The notes: generated by a model not told the origin, from the sequence alone. A stretch of 64,000 nucleotides of DNA from JBDSWU01 sp038230395 (GCA_038230395.1 JBBRNI010000002.1:97879-161878), one strand, 5' to 3'; positions 16,641 to 25,780 are shown, numbered from the stretch's first letter. Made by a program: numbers and translations.

Positions 16641-17273
16641 TCACTTTCTGAGGGTTCCGGCTCGGGTCAGACGAATAATACTCGCAATAAAAATAAGTAA
16701 TATCAGCAGCATCCAAAACAGTCGAAAGACACCGTACTTCAGGTCAGTCCCATCTGTCAGCGCATGAACGAACACGAAGAGCATAGCTAGGTAACTGAGA
16801 TAATGGAGCCAGCGCCAGGTTGTTTTTTTGCGGTCTATCCAACCTAGTGAACTAGCTACTATAATTGCCACAAGGTACGTCGAAACGATACCAAGTGTCA
16901 CCGCCAAACCACCAAAAGACCAGCCTAATAGTCTGATACCGTTCGTGTAGTGCGAGCTGAACGGTATGAGTATCTGAGTCAGCGAAAATGACACATAGTG
17001 ATCAAATAATAAAAAAGTGGCATGGATAACAATAGCAAAACAGAGTGCGATTGCTAAGGCTTTATGAATCATCCAAGCCTTAACTGGCTCGAATAGTCGA
17101 TAGCTCAACCCCGTTACTTGACCAATCCCCGAAAGCATTAACAATATGAGTAAGCCAGTGGCAGCGAAACCAGCTCCGCGAATGATATACCACGGCCACG
17201 ATGCATGTAAGCGACTTGTGATAATATGACTAGTCGAAGTAGCGAACAGCTGCGTGAATTGAGTAGTGATCAT
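16641..17273 (-). CDS. Ferric-reductase-like transmembrane protein
   Basis: The 210-aa protein has about five to six hydrophobic segments with conserved His residues placed within helices (for example AIVIHATFLLFDHY and LHYLSYLAMLFVFVHAL), the pattern of haem-b-binding ferric reductase/NOX-type membrane domains. Such proteins carry electrons across the membrane to iron, oxygen or a periplasmic acceptor. It is the last gene of a tight operon with apbE and a flavoprotein reductase. The three together would form NAD(P)H to flavin to haem to outside electron transfer. Confidence 0.82.
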   Translation of the reverse strand: MITTQFTQLFATSTSHIITSRLHASWPWYIIRGAGFAATGLLILLMLSGIGQVTGLSYRLFEPVKAWMIHKALAIALCFAIVIHATFLLFDHYVSFSLTQILIPFSSHYTNGIRLLGWSFGGLAVTLGIVSTYLVAIIVASSLGWIDRKKTTWRWLHYLSYLAMLFVFVHALTDGTDLKYGVFRLFWMLLILLIFIASIIRLTRAGTLRK

Positions 17274-18202
17274 TATATGTCTACCTCACCCGTCTTATAG
17301 ATTTCTAGATTATTGTGCCGATCTTTGTATTGTAGAACCATTGTTTTGATATTGTATATGCTTGCAAATTGTTGGGCTGGCTCGCTACCTACTATTACCA
17401 AACATTTGGCGTAAATATCAGATGCCGTTGCGTTTGTCCCCGTAACCGTCGCGCTCAACACGTCGGTGTCGGCTGGATAGCCTGTACGAGGGTCAATCAG
17501 GTGGTGCCAGTTAGCACCCCGCCGCTTAGTGATGCCAGATGTGGCAATTGCCAATGGCTGACCGTCGCTATTTGTGACTATGCCCATGCTACCTTCAGCA
17601 TCGGCTTTTTGAATCCTAATATGCCACGGGCGTTGTTGCAAATCATAGCCGCCACAAATAATATCACCCCCTAGCGAAAACCAGTAGCCGGTAACTATAG
17701 CCGGTAACTGAGAAACAAGCTGATCAAGCAAATATCCCTTACCGATGCCACCAAAATCTAGTGCTGTAAGGGGAGGAATTTCAATCCAGGTGTCACCAAC
17801 TTGTAACTGTGTGGCTGCTACAATTTGACGGTTCACGTAACTAGTTTCTGGGTCATATCTATCAACAGTGGGCCAAGAACCTTGGTAGCCAGCAGCTTGT
17901 AATGAGGGGAGTATAAACGGGTTATACAAACCATCCGTGCTTAGTGACCACAGTTTGGCAGCTTGACTAAGAGCCACAAACTCTAAGCTGACAGTAGTGT
18001 GTTGGCCCGCTTTATGATTGACTGCAGTTAGCTCGCTGCTTTTTTTAAACCTACTAAAAGTAGCTTCAAAAATCTGAATCTCGGTCCAAAGCTCCTCTAG
18101 TATCCCTTCTAGTTCAGCCTGGTTCTGACCAACTAGGGTCAAAATAACCTCTGAGCCCAATAGCTGACGCGACTGCTGGACCCGCCGCGTAAACTGTTTC
18201 AC
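17273..18202 (-). CDS. apbE: FAD:protein FMN transferase ApbE
   Basis: The 309-aa protein carries ApbE-family hallmarks: an ATFSRFKKSSELTAVN-like start, DFGGIGKGYLLDQL (about 149-162), YWFSLGGDIICGG, and the HHLIDPRTGYPAD motif near residue 230. ApbE attaches FMN covalently to Thr or Ser of target proteins such as Nqr/Rnf subunits and extracytoplasmic electron carriers. No signal peptide is obvious, so it may act inside or be anchored via a partner. It overlaps both neighbours by a single base, an arrangement of a tightly coupled operon. Its flavinylation target is not identified. Confidence 0.92.
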   Translation of the reverse strand: MKQFTRRVQQSRQLLGSEVILTLVGQNQAELEGILEELWTEIQIFEATFSRFKKSSELTAVNHKAGQHTTVSLEFVALSQAAKLWSLSTDGLYNPFILPSLQAAGYQGSWPTVDRYDPETSYVNRQIVAATQLQVGDTWIEIPPLTALDFGGIGKGYLLDQLVSQLPAIVTGYWFSLGGDIICGGYDLQQRPWHIRIQKADAEGSMGIVTNSDGQPLAIATSGITKRRGANWHHLIDPRTGYPADTDVLSATVTGTNATASDIYAKCLVIVGSEPAQQFASIYNIKTMVLQYKDRHNNLEIYKTGEVDI

Positions 18203-19218
18203 TAGGAAACCGAGCTCATCGGTTGCCTATAATTGGTGGGCTGCGTAGTCGTTGGCGTGACAGTAGTGGAGTTATCTACTGAGGTTGGTGTTGCTATAGT
18301 CTGTGCCACAGGCTGTGTAGTCTGGTTAGTGCTGACTGGAAAAGAGACAGCCGAACTTTGTGCGCTCACAGCCCGAGGAACGACGCGTAATAAATCAAGT
18401 GCCATAATACCGGCCACTCCAATAATTAGTAACAATCCTGCAAATACATAGGTTAGCTTACTTGTGTCCCAGCCACGTAATGAGAAGAGCTTGGATGACT
18501 GCGTGAATGACTCCGTAACTATCCTACTGCTGTCAATTCCTGCGTCTCTTAATGCCGTTTGCTGGGCACTCATAAAACCATTCGGTCCACAAATAAAGTA
18601 TGTACTGCCGACGTACTCACCATGAGTAAGCGCAGCTATATGACTCTTAGTGATGGAGCCACGCACCACGCCATACGGCACCTCAGTTTCATTGCCCGTG
18701 ATAAAAAACCTAACATCGAAATTAGGATTATGATGTTGTAGCGACAAAAGTTCTTGGCGAAACGACATGTCTTCTACAGTTCGACAACTATAGACTAGTG
18801 TTATTGGAACAGACAATTGTGTGTCGGTGGCCCAACGAATCATACTGATAAACGGCGTGACACCAATGCCACCAGCCAGCATAACAATTCGTTTGTCATA
18901 TATAGAATTGATTATGAATGATCCAAATGGACCCTGTACTTGCAACCTATCACCAACTTTTAAATTGCTCACTGCATTAGTAAAATTCCCCCTTACTTGC
19001 AAGGCAACCTGTAGCTGTCCATTTTGAGTTGAAGAAGTTGGCGAACTGACGATTGAGAATGACCTCATTGGGGTTTTGCGCCAACTACGCATAAAGCCAA
19101 GTGATAGATATTGACCTGATTGATAATCAAATTTGTCAGCCTCTGAATCTGGCATTAAAGCTAATACAGTAGTAGAGCCACTGAGATTGGTTAAGGAATT
19201 GACGTGATAGTGCTTCAT
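18202..19218 (-). CDS. FNR-type FAD/NAD(P)H oxidoreductase with C-terminal membrane anchor
   Basis: The 338-aa protein contains an FAD-binding barrel with the RSFSI motif (about 53-57) and an NAD(P)-binding domain with GGIGVTPFISMI and the YFICGPNGFM motif. A membrane helix (about 260-280) and a long Thr/Pro/Val/Ser-rich tail follow. A C-terminal extracytoplasmic tail on an FNR-type reductase is unusual and might be a flavinylation or attachment segment. The ATG at 19218 was chosen because a TATAAT/TATACT cluster lies directly upstream; an alternative in-frame start 19 codons earlier lacks support. It is the first gene of the redox operon. Confidence 0.88.
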   Translation of the reverse strand: MKHYHVNSLTNLSGSTTVLALMPDSEADKFDYQSGQYLSLGFMRSWRKTPMRSFSIVSSPTSSTQNGQLQVALQVRGNFTNAVSNLKVGDRLQVQGPFGSFIINSIYDKRIVMLAGGIGVTPFISMIRWATDTQLSVPITLVYSCRTVEDMSFRQELLSLQHHNPNFDVRFFITGNETEVPYGVVRGSITKSHIAALTHGEYVGSTYFICGPNGFMSAQQTALRDAGIDSSRIVTESFTQSSKLFSLRGWDTSKLTYVFAGLLLIIGVAGIMALDLLRVVPRAVSAQSSAVSFPVSTNQTTQPVAQTIATPTSVDNSTTVTPTTTQPTNYRQPMSSVS

Positions 19219-19295
19219 GATAAGTATATTATATACGGGTCGGCTGAAAACACGCTTAGATGTCGCAAACAGCAAATAATATTTTACTTAGCACG

Positions 19296-20897
19296 TTAAG
19301 CATCCTGTAGATCGTGACGAATTCCCAGCATAGCGAAAATCCGTGCCAAATTTATTGGTCGTCGATCCGCAGGCTGTTGACGTCCTTGTGATCTTAACGC
19401 TTGCTTCATCAAATCTCTATCAAACTCTCGCGTTCCTTCAATGGGAATGGCAAAGGCTTGAGCGATAGTTTTGCGTAATGTATTTGAACGAATTTGCTCT
19501 ATAAATATAATTCTAGATTGAGAATTAATTGGTATTTCAAGCACCTGCAATAATTGATCATAATATGCCTCAAGTACCTCTATAATTTGCTGACCTTCTT
19601 TACCTTCTACTTGCTTTTTGTATTCCAATACGTGTAAACGCTCGGCAATCAGAGACATCGTCTCGACCATTTCAATGAGTTGCTCAGCTTCTTTAGGCTC
19701 CAGCTCATCAATCATTTTTTGGTAAACTGCTACCACTTCGACCGGCAGAGCTGTCAGCACTAAGGGTTGCTCAGCTTGTACCGTTTCCGCGATTTCTGCA
19801 TTTGGGGTATAACTTAGCGGGTTAAGTGTGCTCTCAATCGGCACATCTTGCTCAGCTGATATCATCGAAACATCCGGCAGGTAATAACCCACACTTACCA
19901 GCTCAGTTCTGTCAGTAGGAGTGATAGAGGTACCCAGAAAATCAGCGATCATTTCGTCACTAATAAATTTAGCTGGGGCTACGCTATCAATATTATTAGC
20001 GACTTCGCTAGCCGCCTCGAGATATAGCCCAACCATTTGTTCTTCATAACTTGCTTCACTAGTGGTCTCATTGGCTTGGAGGCTTTTGGCTGATGCTGCC
20101 AGGACAGTGGGAAGCAGCTCAGCCTCACTGTGCTCAGCCAAATTAACAACGGCTTTAGTCGATTTAGACATACTTGGATCTGAATCTGTTAGACGTTTTC
20201 GCAGAATCGCTACATTTGGCAAGCGTGGAGTATCTAAGCTATCAACCATCTCTTTGGCGAGTTCGTTTAAGTCTGGACCGCCGCCAGCCGTTAGAGGAGC
20301 TTCCTCAACTATTTTGGATGGTTCAGAAGACTTTGCTTCTGTACTATCTTGACTAGTGAGTCTTGATTCGGCTTCGGGCCCCAGTATTTTAGCATCGGTA
20401 GCGGCCTCAGTAGTTAGTGAACTAGCCACCATTGTCCGTTCAGAAGTAACTGACTTAGGCTCAATTTTAGCGGTCTCTGACTTGTTTGTAGCGTCTTTAT
20501 GCTTATCAATTACAGTTGCTTCGGCTTTTTCGGCTTTTTCGGCTTTTTGTTTTTGCGGCTCACTGCGCAAGTGGGCGTACGCATCAGAAATATCTATATC
20601 ATTTTTTTCGAGTATTTTGACGCCAAAACGCTGCCTAGCCTCAAAAGAATGCTGTCCGTATGGACATGGAGGAAGATCTTTCAACGCCGCAGTTACCCCA
20701 AAAATAGTAACTACAGTGTCACCATATTGCTCGAAAATATCAGCTACAGGCGCCACTTCGGGTTGGTTAATTTGGACGTCGGGCGAGGCTTGTACAGGCA
20801 CTTGTACGGCTTCCAACTGCTGTTGCCACGCCATGAAATCAAGCGCTTCAGCTTGCTGTTGTTCTTGATTATCTAGGAGTGGAGTGTTCTCATACAT
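19296..20897 (-). CDS. Large acidic Glu/Ala-rich orphan protein
   Basis: This 533-aa protein is not recognised. It is strongly acidic, with a low-complexity region (about 110-200) that includes a KAEKAEKAE run and many Glu, Ser, Thr and Lys residues. A more structured helical C-terminal half (about 380-533) ends near LARIFAMLGIRHDLQ. There is no signal peptide or membrane helix, so it is probably cytosolic. It is isolated on its strand, 77 nt from the redox operon start. Confidence 0.7.
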   Translation of the reverse strand: MYENTPLLDNQEQQQAEALDFMAWQQQLEAVQVPVQASPDVQINQPEVAPVADIFEQYGDTVVTIFGVTAALKDLPPCPYGQHSFEARQRFGVKILEKNDIDISDAYAHLRSEPQKQKAEKAEKAEATVIDKHKDATNKSETAKIEPKSVTSERTMVASSLTTEAATDAKILGPEAESRLTSQDSTEAKSSEPSKIVEEAPLTAGGGPDLNELAKEMVDSLDTPRLPNVAILRKRLTDSDPSMSKSTKAVVNLAEHSEAELLPTVLAASAKSLQANETTSEASYEEQMVGLYLEAASEVANNIDSVAPAKFISDEMIADFLGTSITPTDRTELVSVGYYLPDVSMISAEQDVPIESTLNPLSYTPNAEIAETVQAEQPLVLTALPVEVVAVYQKMIDELEPKEAEQLIEMVETMSLIAERLHVLEYKKQVEGKEGQQIIEVLEAYYDQLLQVLEIPINSQSRIIFIEQIRSNTLRKTIAQAFAIPIEGTREFDRDLMKQALRSQGRQQPADRRPINLARIFAMLGIRHDLQDA

Positions 20898-21137
20898 TGC
20901 AACTCAATTTCTTTGTCTTTTTCAGTGATTATTATAGCCGAGAAATGATGTAAAAGCTACTATTTGACCACTGTTTAATCACATCTGAATTTAAGTTTAT
21001 TTTAATGTCCTAAGAAGTGGCTGTAATATGCTGTAAATATTAACAATATATTTCTTGCAATCAACAAATCTTGGCGTAATATGACACCCAGAGACAAGTA
21101 CAAGCACAGCCAAATCTATCAAATATAAGGAGTTATT

Positions 21138-21815
21138 ATGAGGCAGTGGCTTGTATTTGTATTGGCATTTTTTGTTATGGGTGGAGCGCTTATGTTTGCG
21201 CCGGGTAATTCAAGTGCGCTTAGTACTAGCTCGCGCAAGGTATGCGGTGGCGTAAAACCAGGTTTCGCACGTTGTAACGCTATCATCGTTACTGACAGTT
21301 CTGGCTTTTCGCCTCTCACTAGTGGGTCTACTAAAGGCTATACCCAGGCTGTTTTTGGTTAGCCTATGGGGTATCTGGATCAACTAGTACTCATGCGGCA
21401 GTCGTGGTAGCTTTTGATGCGCCCAATATAGGCGCTGACCTAGCAATTTTCAGCAAAACTTTCGGTTTACCGACACTCTTAGACTGCACCAGTGTCGCCC
21501 AACTTAGCTGTTTCGATAAACTGGATGAGTATGGCGGTAGAAGCCAGTTTGGACGTCGAATCGCTACACGGTATGTGCCCTCATTGACGTATTAGTCTGA
21601 TTGAATCCAGCTCAATCAGCATAAATAACCTGTCAGCCGCGGCGCAACAAGCAGCGCTGATAGGCGCCAAAGTCGTGTCCAATTCATCCGGGGGCAGCGA
21701 GATCGGTACCGAAACAAATTACGATTCGCGTTATCGCCAACCCGGTACCACGATGGTGGTCAGTTCCGGAGATAGTAGCTATGGTACTAAACAGTCTATA
21801 AATCTGCGAGCTTAA
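21138..21815 (+). pseudogene. Degraded S53 (sedolisin/kumamolisin-type) protease
   Basis: A signal peptide and mature N-terminus (21138-21362) end at a TAG. The family sequence continues in another frame (AYGVSGSTSTHAAVVVAFDAPN, then DLAIFSKTFGLP) and, after a further stop, in a third segment (SSISINNLSAAAQQAALIG, then NSSGGSE). The last segment ends QPGTTMVVSSGDSSYG. The order (GYT...AYG, VAIVDAYD-like, SSGDSGYG-like) is that of S53 serine-carboxyl peptidases. At least two frameshifts or stops, and loss of the C-terminal catalytic Ser region (SGTSA), mark it as dead. The signal peptide and a ribosome site (AAGGAG) remain intact. A functional secreted protease was evidently lost recently enough to stay readable. 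Confidence 0.75.
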
Positions 21816-21833
21816 TGTATAAGTAAATACTGT

Positions 21834-22511
21834 ATGATGGTAATGATGAAACAGACTGTTGATTTAGAAGCTGTAGAGCCAAAAGTAGCTCATGCATCTT
21901 GGCGCCGTTCACCCTTGCTTTGGCTTAGTATCGGAGTGGCCTTTGGTGCCCTGGCATTGCTAGCTGTACGCTTAGCAACCTATGCGCCAGAACATGTGCA
22001 CTACCACGCCAATTTTGCAGTCTACTTAAACGCTCAGCGTCAAGAATTCAAAGGCCCACAATACTATCAGTCCGTCAATATTTGTAGCGCCAGCAACGGT
22101 ATTACTATTCCGCAGCAGCGGGCGCACATGCATGACCATAAAAATTCAGTGGTTCATGTTCATGACCACGCTTCCACGTGGGGCCAATTCTTTGAAAATA
22201 TAGGTTGGGTAATTGGACCAGATTTTGTGGAAACTGACGATGGCAGTCTGTACCACGCTGATGGCTCAGCAAAATTACACGTCATCATTAATGGCCAAGA
22301 TTATACAGACCTGACATCAATCGCCAATACAATTATCAAAGACAAGGATCGTTTGCTCGTAAGTTTTGGCGTGATTGATAATGCTACACTGCAACAAGAA
22401 TTCAAATCAGTTCCAAATACCGCTGCTCACTACGACACCTCAAAAGATCCGAGTTCCTGCTCAAGCACGGAGGATATACCAATATCTGAGCGATTTAAGC
22501 ACCTGTTCTAG
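21834..22511 (+). CDS. Membrane-anchored His-rich protein
   Basis: The 225-aa protein has one N-terminal membrane segment (about 29-48) and an extracytoplasmic domain very rich in His: HVHYHANF (54-61), RAHMHDHKNSVVHVHDH (about 97-113). A second part containing LYHADGSAKLHVIING resembles a small beta-rich domain. The His clusters imply metal binding (Cu, Zn or Ni). It lies next to a cupredoxin/haem-b membrane gene set, which fits a role in extracytoplasmic metal handling. I know no named family. Confidence 0.8.
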   Translation: MMVMMKQTVDLEAVEPKVAHASWRRSPLLWLSIGVAFGALALLAVRLATYAPEHVHYHANFAVYLNAQRQEFKGPQYYQSVNICSASNGITIPQQRAHMHDHKNSVVHVHDHASTWGQFFENIGWVIGPDFVETDDGSLYHADGSAKLHVIINGQDYTDLTSIANTIIKDKDRLLVSFGVIDNATLQQEFKSVPNTAAHYDTSKDPSSCSSTEDIPISERFKHLF

Positions 22512-22518
22512 GCAGTGA

Positions 22519-23112
22519 CTATTTTTTACTTTTGTTCTGGTGCAGCTTATTCTTTGTAGCGATTGGCTGTTTTGGCGCGTAGCGTCCACCATTACCAATA
22601 ACCGTGTAGCCAACAATGCCCAGCACTGCTAAGCTTCCAGCACCTATCAGAATGACTTCCGAACTTTTGCCATTACTGACTGATGCTTTACCAAGTGTGC
22701 CCGATACTCGCACCAGAAAACTCATGTGAAAGTTTACGCTTGGGTCTGCGATTAACACGCCTTGCAGATCAACAGTGTAGTCGTTAACACTTGGAAAGGT
22801 GTACTTGGCTATACCGTCGCCAGCGTCACCAAATACTAACTGCTCAACATTTAATTTTTTGAGTACCTTACCATTTGCCGAGATGGTAACACTATTACGA
22901 TAATCGGTCTGAGTATAATGTAGCTTTTCGTTGCCAATTAAGAAGTTTAGAACTGCTGATTGATTAGCCAATGGTTCATCATCAGGATCAATATGCATGA
23001 CCGCCGAAAAGCCGTTATTAGTCTTGAGACTATGAGCCTGGGCAATACCACCGCTCAAATTGAACACAACTATTGCTATTAATAGACTACTGAATCTAAT
23101 AAGCTTTCGCAC
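22519..23112 (-). CDS. Secreted beta-domain protein with C-terminal membrane anchor (CopC/YtkA-like)
   Basis: The 197-aa protein has a signal peptide (about 1-26, cleaved near AQAHS), an extracytoplasmic domain of about 120 residues and a C-terminal membrane helix (about 155-175) with a basic tail. A His follows the predicted cleavage site, and the strand pattern recalls CopC or YtkA-type beta-sandwich domains that bind copper through an N-terminal His. It overlaps the upstream ferric-reductase-like gene by 17 nt. The copper idea is inference from the N-terminal His and the adjacent cupredoxin. Confidence 0.7.
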   Translation of the reverse strand: MRKLIRFSSLLIAIVVFNLSGGIAQAHSLKTNNGFSAVMHIDPDDEPLANQSAVLNFLIGNEKLHYTQTDYRNSVTISANGKVLKKLNVEQLVFGDAGDGIAKYTFPSVNDYTVDLQGVLIADPSVNFHMSFLVRVSGTLGKASVSNGKSSEVILIGAGSLAVLGIVGYTVIGNGGRYAPKQPIATKNKLHQNKSKK

Positions 23113-23863
23113 TATTGCCTCCTTGTGGTGAATCTGGGCCTACCTGGTATTGGTGGTGGTGGTCATATCCATAACTGAAAATAATCATTAGCAACGCTGC
23201 CATAGTGCTGATTGCGGCTAACTGCCATTTAGTCGCTGGCTTGCCTTGTTTGACAATAGCGTAGAAGTGAAGGCCTAAAATAAATATAGATATAACGGCC
23301 AGTGAAACAACTACCTGTACGCGTGAGGCATGCGTACCAATAGTAAAAGCATGGAGCACAGCCAAACCTACGGCTACATATACTAAGCGATGCAGCCGGA
23401 ACCACCATGGACCCAAATTGCGCATCGCAGCGTTAAACGAGGTAAAAGCCATTGCCAGCAAGATAACCCAGGCGAGACCGCCAATCAAAAATGATCGGCG
23501 GTAATCACCAGGCAGGCTGAATGGATTAGCTAATTTGAATAGGGAAAGATAGGCCACCGCAATATGCAAGCTTGAAAACCAAGCGGCACCGATGCCCAAG
23601 AGGCGCCTCGAGTCATACACTACAGCGCGACCCGGTAGTCGCTTAAATACTCCAAACAGCGGGCCAATAGACAAAGCGAGTGCTAAGCAGCCGACTGCTA
23701 GCCAAGCATAGGTCTCTTCTAGCCTGATAGAAAATAGGCTGGAGCCTCCAAAGCTAGTTACCGCCCACCACCAGACATTAAGGCTTACCAGCACAATCGA
23801 CAACGCGATATAAAAGCGTATGCCGTGCAGCCAATGTGTGAGGGTCAAACGCCAGGTATCCAT
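23096..23863 (-). CDS. Ferric-reductase-like haem-b membrane protein
   Basis: The 255-aa protein has about six to seven membrane helices. In-helix His residues (SSLHIAVAYL, RLHRLVYVAVGLAVLHAF) and a RNLGPWWFRLHRLVY stretch are typical of the ferric-reductase/YedZ/NOX-like transmembrane family with two b-type haems. It ends in a short His-rich tail (GYDHHHQYQ). It lies 7 nt downstream of the cupredoxin gene and overlaps the CopC-like gene, so electron or copper exchange between the three is likely. Confidence 0.82.
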   Translation of the reverse strand: MDTWRLTLTHWLHGIRFYIALSIVLVSLNVWWWAVTSFGGSSLFSIRLEETYAWLAVGCLALALSIGPLFGVFKRLPGRAVVYDSRRLLGIGAAWFSSLHIAVAYLSLFKLANPFSLPGDYRRSFLIGGLAWVILLAMAFTSFNAAMRNLGPWWFRLHRLVYVAVGLAVLHAFTIGTHASRVQVVVSLAVISIFILGLHFYAIVKQGKPATKWQLAAISTMAALLMIIFSYGYDHHHQYQVGPDSPQGGNSAKAY

Positions 23864-23870
23864 AACTAAT

Positions 23871-24299
23871 CTACTCTACAATGACCGTGCCGTGCATGTA
23901 CGGGTGTGGCTCGCAGTGGAAGGTATAGGTTCCAGCTTTAGTGAACTTAAAACTGTAGGTCTCGCCCTTACCTATCAATGGTCCGTTGGGGCCGTCAGGA
24001 GATTTTTTATCATCAACAACATTGTGGTGCACGGCGTCCATATTAGTCCAAGTAACTGTGTCACCGACTTTAACCTTAATAATCATTGGTCCAAACATAT
24101 AGTTCTCGATCTTGACTGCCGTGGTGGCTACAGCGCCACTCGTGTCGCTCGAGCTAGGTGAGGTTTTAGCGCTACTCGTAGTGGCTGTGCTCGGTGCAGA
24201 CGAGCTATTTTTTTTCATACCTCCAGCGGCAATAACACCCCCAATGATAACGATTACCGCTACGGCTATTCCAAACATCAATTTCTTCTGATCTTTCAT
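23871..24299 (-). CDS. Membrane-anchored cupredoxin (plastocyanin/azurin-like)
   Basis: The 142-aa protein has an N-terminal membrane anchor (about 9-28), a Ser/Ala/Thr linker, and a type-1 copper domain. The ligands are visible: His in AVHHNVV and the C-terminal loop FHCEPHPYMHG giving Cys, His and Met. Such proteins carry single electrons outside the membrane. The ATG at 24299 was chosen because GGAGG lies just upstream. It is the first gene of a three-gene set with a haem-b membrane protein and a CopC-like protein. Confidence 0.9.
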   Translation of the reverse strand: MKDQKKLMFGIAVAVIVIIGGVIAAGGMKKNSSSAPSTATTSSAKTSPSSSDTSGAVATTAVKIENYMFGPMIIKVKVGDTVTWTNMDAVHHNVVDDKKSPDGPNGPLIGKGETYSFKFTKAGTYTFHCEPHPYMHGTVIVE

Positions 24300-24366
24300 G
24301 GTGCCTCCTAGGCTTATGCGATACACACTATCGCGATTTCTTAATCGTAATTTCTTAATAATAAAA

Positions 24367-24394
24367 CGGGTAAGTCTTGTAGAAGACTCACCCG
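24367..24394 (-). terminator. Intrinsic terminator
   Basis: Arms CGGGTAAGTCTT and AAGACTCACCCG (one A-C mismatch) enclose a 4-nt loop. On the minus strand the hairpin is followed by TTTTATTAT. It ends the transcript of the gene at 24446-25138 and insulates it from the cupredoxin genes. Confidence 0.85.
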
Positions 24395-24445
24395 CCTATT
24401 GTACTAGTCTATAAAGATTACAAACAGACTATTAGCACAATTATA

Positions 24446-25138
24446 TTATCCCTGGAACTTCTCTGGGAATTGCTTGACGATGCCGCCAGCTAGAGCACTG
24501 AAGATACCTTCGATGTGCTTGTTTGCAGCAGTTAAATCAGCGTTTTCCTTGGCGTAATCCTTGGCGACGTGGTCGTCAATGATACCTGCGGTCTGCGTGA
24601 CGTGGTCAGCAAGCAGAGAGTACAGAGTCTTCTCAGAAAGGTTAGGGTTAGCCTTGGCCAAGTAAGCCGATAGTGGCTTGGTGTAGTTGGTGTCAATGCT
24701 GGTAAGTGCGGCTTGTTTGCCGTTTGCGTCACCTTTTGAGTCAGCTACAGCGTAAGCTACAAACTGGTCAAGGTGAAGCTTCCATACAGTGTTGAACGTA
24801 GCTTCGGCGTCTTTGCCGTAAACGCTACCAACCGCTGCACCGATGTCTGTACCATTAGCGTAAAGAGCTTTGGCTGTTTCGCCTGCGCCTGGTGAACCAT
24901 CAAGTGTTTGATCGACGGCAGAAGCGGTCAATGTCATGTGCTCTACACCAAGAGTAACGAGGTTGGAGCGCAAATCAGCAGCCTTAGTTGCTGATGAAAC
25001 TACAGCGCTACTGCTTGAACTTGTAGTAGTCTTCTTGTTGTCCATGACGCGGCCGACTGCGAAACCAATAACTAGGCCTACTATTAGCAAGACGGCCATA
25101 ACACCGACATTGCCCTTTTCGTCTTTGATTACTTTCAT
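24446..25138 (-). CDS. Membrane-anchored helical protein of unknown function
   Basis: The 230-aa protein has an N-terminal membrane segment (about 10-29), a Ser/Thr linker and a helical domain (55-230). The domain looks like two related halves, each with a motif of His followed by Thr-rich helix (GVEHMTLTASAVDQTL and LLADHVTQTAGIIDDH). The paired helices could bind a metal or haem, but I cannot name the family. It lies within the redox region, downstream of the MarR gene on the same strand, and is closed by a terminator. Confidence 0.75.
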   Translation of the reverse strand: MKVIKDEKGNVGVMAVLLIVGLVIGFAVGRVMDNKKTTTSSSSSAVVSSATKAADLRSNLVTLGVEHMTLTASAVDQTLDGSPGAGETAKALYANGTDIGAAVGSVYGKDAEATFNTVWKLHLDQFVAYAVADSKGDANGKQAALTSIDTNYTKPLSAYLAKANPNLSEKTLYSLLADHVTQTAGIIDDHVAKDYAKENADLTAANKHIEGIFSALAGGIVKQFPEKFQG

Positions 25139-25268
25139 ATATTCGTTCCTTCGGCCTCGCTGCGAGGCTCAATTAATTTGTGTACCATTTCATTAAATTA
25201 CTTAACTAAATATTTTGCAAGCGAATTTCCGCTTTTCCACAGTTTTCTGCCTGTTAAAGTCAAGGATT

Positions 25269-25697
25269 CTATTTATTGCCATTAGCAATAATAGTTGTCA
25301 ATACCTTCTGATAGGTAAGCATATCGGCTTCATTTAAACCATCTAATAGGTTGTCTAGCATCTTGCTGAGGTTAGCTTCCACGGTCTTAATATACTTCTT
25401 GCCCACAGGCGTGGTCGTCAACAGCTTGGCACGGGCGTCAAACTGGTTAGTAACAGCTACAATAAGATCACGATTTTGTAATTCGCGAGTCATCATCGTC
25501 ACAAGTGGTGGCTTAACCTGGAGAGCACTTGCTACGTCAGTTTGTCGAATACCATCGCGTGATTCATAAATTATGCCGAGCATTGACCAGTACGTTGGCG
25601 ACAAATCGTAGATACTCAAAACTTCGATTACCTTCTGTCTTAGGAGACGATAGGCACGAGTCTGAATAGTACCGGTGACGTATGTGTGGAGGTTCAT
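25269..25697 (-). CDS. MarR-family transcriptional regulator
   Basis: The 142-aa protein has the winged-helix layout of MarR: a first helix, then LLRQKVIEVLSIYDLSPTYW, a recognition helix region (TDVASALQVKPPLVTMMTREL, about 54-74) and wing (NRDLIVAVTNQFDARAKLL), followed by a C-terminal dimer helix. MarR proteins bind palindromes and are released by small phenolics, metals or oxidants. A perfect 14-bp palindrome lies in the gap to the divergent gene at 25781, and related dyads occur at 16567-16631. It is a good candidate controller of the surrounding redox genes. Confidence 0.9.
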   Translation of the reverse strand: MNLHTYVTGTIQTRAYRLLRQKVIEVLSIYDLSPTYWSMLGIIYESRDGIRQTDVASALQVKPPLVTMMTRELQNRDLIVAVTNQFDARAKLLTTTPVGKKYIKTVEANLSKMLDNLLDGLNEADMLTYQKVLTTIIANGNK

Positions 25698-25731
25698 TGA
25701 TTAATAGTGTTATACTTTCAAATAGTAACTA

Positions 25732-25745
25732 AACTATATATAGTT
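25732..25745. promoter_or_regulatory. Putative MarR operator palindrome
   Basis: AACTATATATAGTT is a perfect 14-bp palindrome between the divergent MarR and cytochrome-like genes. The TAGTTAA half-site also occurs in the dyads upstream of the surface-protein gene at 16567-16631. Confidence 0.55.
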
Positions 25746-25780
25746 AATTTACTTAACAATAGTACCTCGAAAGCGTGTAT

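Noticed and set aside
20062..20876. Plus-strand frames opposite the acidic 533-aa gene
   Set aside because: Mirror of low-complexity Glu/Ala codons; no ribosome site or motif.
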